Under the pieces are notes generated by a model. It searched no databases and was not told the DNA's origin. It worked only from the letters and a program-made list of their open reading frames with translations. From IMG/VR virus record IMGVR_UViG_3300006332_000004, positions 1 to 42,580 of that record: DNA of 42,580 nucleotides; one strand, written 5' to 3'. Shown here piece after piece: positions 40,380 to 42,580 of the stretch (position 1 is its first letter; each line of letters opens with the position of its first letter). Source of the DNA: a virus. Position numbers and translations under genes: made by a program.

Positions 40380-40846
40380 TATGAACGATTACCCCACTCG
40401 ATTTGTGGAAATGCTTCTTGTACTACTGCCTTAGTAATACGCTTATACTTCTTATTCATTTGTCCATCTTTAACTAAACATAATAACTCTGCTTCTTCTG
40501 CTGATAAACCTTCCAACAGTTGAACAAACATAGCCTCACGTTTTAAAGACTTCAAACTATCCTGACCACCTTTAACAAAGCGATAGAACCCTTTGGATTC
40601 TTGCTCTAAGCGTGTGTGATCTGTACCTACAGGTGCATCATTAGGTGTGTATGGAACATCACCTTCAGGAACCATAGAGATGACACTCTCATCGAAGTTC
40701 CAAATCAATAGCATCCGAAGTGCAGAAGAATTGTTCTCTCGAAGAAGTATTACCTTCTCTGCTTTTGTTTTTGCATTGGAGACCTTTCGTAAGATCTCAC
40801 TAAGAAGTAACCTAGAGTTACTATTTTCAAGTCCTTTAGCTACCAT
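40379..40846 (-). CDS. Conserved cyanophage hypothetical protein, 155 aa (DUF6433-like)
   Basis: The N-terminus (SNSRLLLSEILRKVSNAKTK) and the block EREAMFVQLLEGLSAEEAEL with LCLVKDGQMNKKYKRITKAV resemble a helical protein conserved in T4-like cyanophages. It ends FPQIEWGNRS. No catalytic motif. The location next to thyX and nucleotide genes in the middle/early region suggests a role in replication. Confidence 0.6.
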   Translation of the reverse strand: MVAKGLENSNSRLLLSEILRKVSNAKTKAEKVILLRENNSSALRMLLIWNFDESVISMVPEGDVPYTPNDAPVGTDHTRLEQESKGFYRFVKGGQDSLKSLKREAMFVQLLEGLSAEEAELLCLVKDGQMNKKYKRITKAVVQEAFPQIEWGNRS

Positions 40847-40848
40847 AA

Positions 40849-41079
40849 TTAATCATCATCCTCATCGAATTCAGTGTAAAAATCTTTTTCTTTGCGAAGG
40901 TAAATTAATTCATCGTGAATTATATTACCGTTGCCGTCTAACATTTCGGGATGTATAACAGCCCTAGCATAAGCAGCGTTTTCAACATAGTCTTCAACGT
41001 ATCCTTTTGCTAGCCATGATACCGTGACCCCTAAAAGGAATGCACCGATTACCATTAATACAGTTAATGCAATTTCCAT
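40849..41079 (-). CDS. Small N-anchored membrane protein, 76 aa
   Basis: MEIALTVLMVIGAFLLGVTV is an N-terminal transmembrane helix or uncleaved signal anchor, followed by a hydrophilic, acidic cytoplasmic or periplasmic tail (EKDFYTEFDEDDD). A good ribosome binding site (AAGGAGA) is present. It starts 20 bases after the gene ending at 41100. Function unknown. Confidence 0.62.
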   Translation of the reverse strand: MEIALTVLMVIGAFLLGVTVSWLAKGYVEDYVENAAYARAVIHPEMLDGNGNIIHDELIYLRKEKDFYTEFDEDDD

Positions 41080-41099
41080 AGGTCTCCTTACTACTGTTT

Positions 41100-41447
41100 T
41101 TATTTAGAGAGTTTCTTCCTCCCTGGTTTACGTGACAGTTCATACGTCCAAGCATCGCTCAGTATACGGTGAAGATAATTTTTTAACTTTCTTGCTCTAG
41201 GTTTACCTAGATGACCGTATGCTTCTCTAAGTTGGCAGTGTTCATTGTCTGAACCTCCTTTAATATATTGTTCTAGATCATACACTAAGAGAGCTAACTC
41301 TTTTGCTGTACTAGAATCAATAAATTCTTTAGCTTGTTTACGAGTTGCCTTCATGTGCTTTAGATAAGTAAGACAATCAAACAAGTACATTTCTCGTTCA
41401 AAAGCAGCATCTATAGCATGTTCAACAAGGTCGTAAAGTTCTTCCAT
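41100..41447 (-). CDS. Hypothetical helical protein, 115 aa
   Basis: The start is ATG 41445-41447, overlapping the glutaredoxin stop (ATGA); a TTG one codon upstream is less likely. All-helical appearance (EELYDLVEHAIDAAFEREMY), with a very basic C-terminus (ELSRKPGRKKLSK). No known domain. It is in one operon with glutaredoxin. Confidence 0.62.
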   Translation of the reverse strand: MEELYDLVEHAIDAAFEREMYLFDCLTYLKHMKATRKQAKEFIDSSTAKELALLVYDLEQYIKGGSDNEHCQLREAYGHLGKPRARKLKNYLHRILSDAWTYELSRKPGRKKLSK

Positions 41448-41686
41448 CAAATTAGATTTTTTTCTTGGAGGTATTTAACAGTGTCGGTGCATCCACCGAG
41501 TTTGTCTGAGTTTACCAGTACTTGCGGAAAAGTGCAACCCCTTCCAAATTCTCTTTGGAATGCTTCACGTGTATAATGCACTCCTAGCTTGTATTCTCGA
41601 TAAGGAATTGATTTCCCATCTAATACCTGTTTAATCTTTGAGCAGTAAGGACAATCATCCTTTGTATACACTGCGAAGTTTCTCAT
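41447..41686 (-). CDS. Glutaredoxin
   Basis: 79 residues, MRNFAVYTKDDCPYCSKIKQ with the redox active site C12-P-Y-C15. The cis-Pro loop TFPQVLV and the GG motif (KLGGCTDTV) bind glutathione. It resembles T4 NrdC-type proteins that reduce the phage ribonucleotide reductase, fitting a nucleotide-supply function with ThyX. Good ribosome binding site (GAGGAAAC). Confidence 0.92.
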   Translation of the reverse strand: MRNFAVYTKDDCPYCSKIKQVLDGKSIPYREYKLGVHYTREAFQREFGRGCTFPQVLVNSDKLGGCTDTVKYLQEKNLI

Positions 41687-41706
41687 AGTTTCCTCTACAA
41701 TAAAAA

Positions 41707-41725
41707 AGGGGAGCTATGCTCCCCT
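41707..41725 (-). terminator. Rho-independent terminator of secreted beta-rich gene
   Basis: Stem AGGGGAGC/GCTCCCCT with three-base loop, followed on the minus strand by TTTTTTATTG. It begins 25 bases after the stop of the beta-rich gene and 20 bases before the glutaredoxin ATG. Confidence 0.88.
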
Positions 41726-41749
41726 AGTTGTTTAGTTATTTAGTTCGAC

Positions 41750-42145
41750 TTAGAATGTGAACTTAACGCCTGCTTTAGCACCGTAGTTACGGATGGTATC
41801 GCCATCGCTGTCTTCGCCAGCAGTAGCACCAGATAGCTCAGCATAAACGCCTGTAGAATCAGACACGTTGAAAGAAGCACCGATCTTTGCAGAGATTTCT
41901 GTCTCTGTATCGTCAGCAGATTCTGTATGAACTAGTGAAGGACCACCTTGGACGTAGTAAGCGATTCCACCTTCAGCACCAGTTGTACCCTCGTATCCAA
42001 GATGTACATCTGTAGTAGCAGAAGAATAATCTCCATCAGGATAAGAAAGGTTAGATTCTACATTCACGTAAGGACCAGCAAAAGCTGCACCAGCGAGAAG
42101 GAATGGAGATGCTGCAACAGCAGCGATTGTTGATTTGATAGACAT
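41750..42145 (-). CDS. Secreted small beta-barrel-like protein
   Basis: 131 residues from ATG 42143-42145, MSIKSTIAAVAASPFLLAGA followed by AFAG, a signal peptide with an AFA-G cleavage site. The mature part has alternating hydrophobic strands (YVNVESNLSY, TTDVHLGYEG, AYYVQGGPSLV, AKIGASF, GVYAELSG), ending AKAGVKFTF with a terminal Phe. This is as in outer membrane beta-barrels, though only about eight short strands. It belongs to a small protein conserved among cyanomyoviruses. It probably goes to the host periplasm or outer membrane. Late promoter at 42265-42272; terminator at 41707-41725. Confidence 0.75.
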   Translation of the reverse strand: MSIKSTIAAVAASPFLLAGAAFAGPYVNVESNLSYPDGDYSSATTDVHLGYEGTTGAEGGIAYYVQGGPSLVHTESADDTETEISAKIGASFNVSDSTGVYAELSGATAGEDSDGDTIRNYGAKAGVKFTF

Positions 42146-42345
42146 GATTGTTTTTTTAAGTATCTCGCAAGAAAAAAATCCTGCGGATGATAGACTCCCC
42201 GACATGGGAATCTTTTTAACATCTACACAGGGTTACGATTCTTTCGAGTCCTTTGTATCAGTTTTATTTATACAACTGGCACATGTGACAGTTGCAAATA
42301 TATCTTAACACTAAGATAACCTACCGTCAAGCACCTAGAATGCGG
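42146..42345 (-). promoter_or_regulatory. Structured leader and promoter region of secreted beta-rich gene
   Basis: The late promoter TATAAATA is at 42265-42272 (minus strand), giving a leader of about 110 bases. Close to the ATG the RNA can form CGCAGGA/TCTTGCG (one G-U pair) around a T-rich loop at about 42165-42185. A further inverted repeat TATCTTA-N4-TAAGATA lies at 42301-42318. TTGACG-N17-TAAGAT (42330-42302) is a weak sigma-70-like match overlapping it. No clear ribosome binding site precedes the ATG. Confidence 0.5.
42265..42272 (-). promoter_or_regulatory. T4-type late promoter TATAAATA
   Basis: Perfect TATAAATA on the minus strand, about 120 bases upstream of the secreted protein's ATG. 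Confidence 0.65.
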
Positions 42346-42580
42346 TTAACCGCCTGGATTACTTACCTTCCCTAGGTACGGATCATAATCAGTCAAAGTC
42401 TTAACATCAAGAGTTGCCCCTTGTTGTTGCCACCAGTTCCATATACCATCATGACTTGCTCTATGGAATGAATCTATATGCTCTGGATGTATAGAAGATC
42501 CTAACTCCAATCTATACAATAGAATAGGAGTAGAGAATGTATTGCCAGAGTTGTATATTAAATCATCTGCAACAGGTCTT
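42346..42580 (-). CDS. C-terminal end of unknown protein (5' end outside window)
   Basis: The last 77 residues are visible, RPVADDLIYNSGNTFSTPIL and onward, with ASHDGIWNWWQQQGATLDVK and ending YLGKVSNPGG before TAA 42346-42348. Soluble, Trp-rich near the end. I do not recognise the family; the visible part has no membrane segment or catalytic motif. The stop lies in the perfect 12-base palindrome GCGGTTAACCGC (42342-42353). Confidence 0.6.
   Translation of the reverse strand, partial: RPVADDLIYNSGNTFSTPILLYRLELGSSIHPEHIDSFHRASHDGIWNWWQQQGATLDVKTLTDYDPYLGKVSNPGG

Noticed and set aside
40647-40958. 103-residue plus-strand frame
   Set aside because: It is antisense to two overlapping minus-strand genes and has no upstream signals.
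1-42580. tRNA genes, insertion sequences or integrase/attachment sites
   Set aside because: No cloverleaf with a convincing anticodon arm, no transposase or integrase-like protein, and no direct repeats flanking a module were seen by eye. A tRNA search program would be needed to exclude tRNAs fully.

Overview
The window is part of the genome of a T4-like contractile-tailed phage that most likely infects marine cyanobacteria (a Synechococcus/Prochlorococcus cyanomyovirus). It carries recognisable T4 homologues for gp4, gp5, gp26, gp27, gp32, gp33, gp48, gp51, gp53 and gp54. It also has cyanophage-typical genes: a CpeT-like bilin lyase, a DUF1825 protein, PhoH, ThyX, glutaredoxin, an FmdB-like protein, several 2OG-Fe(II) dioxygenases and a small secreted beta-strand-rich protein. 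The DNA is AT-rich. Apart from gp48 and gp53, everything is on the minus strand, in tightly overlapped operons (ATGA and TAATG junctions) with T4-type late promoters (NATAAATA).

Layout: 1-2.7 kb holds a small partial gene, a beta-class DNA methyltransferase overlapped by a possible nuclease, and a DGQHR-motif protein. 2.8-5.65 kb holds small genes and three consecutive 2OG-Fe(II) oxygenases behind a perfect consensus sigma-70 promoter. 5.7-15.2 kb is the receptor-facing block: a glycine-rich adhesin, three small fibre proteins and three large virion proteins. 15.2-18.6 kb is an accessory island with a PyrE-like phosphoribosyltransferase, two more oxygenases and small genes, plus a second perfect sigma-70 promoter. 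18.7-34.2 kb is the tail hub/baseplate module: giant gp5 spike, CpeT, gp27-like hub, two paralogous tape-measure-like proteins, gp51, gp26, gp54, gp4, then divergent gp48-gp53. 34.3-42.6 kb contains a methyltransferase, small membrane or secreted proteins, the replication/recombination/late-transcription cluster (gp32, DUF1825, gp33, RecB-like nuclease, PhoH, FmdB-like, ThyX), glutaredoxin, the secreted beta-rich protein and the end of another gene.

The most unusual signal is at the gene 26/gene 51 junction. The gp51-like frame has no ATG at its beginning and is entered exactly by a -1 slip on a T TTT TTC heptamer three codons before the gp26 stop. The arrangement lies directly upstream of the tape-measure-like genes, like lambda G/GT. 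Other points of interest are two exact TTGACA-N17-TATAAT promoters in a phage dominated by late promoters, terminator hairpins whose loops carry the next gene's -35 box, a SleB-like hydrolase segment inside a tape-measure paralogue beside a gp5 with no recognisable lysozyme domain, and a cluster of hydroxylases next to a Gly/Pro-rich adhesin.

Functions are inferred from motifs, length and gene order read by eye; no database search was run.
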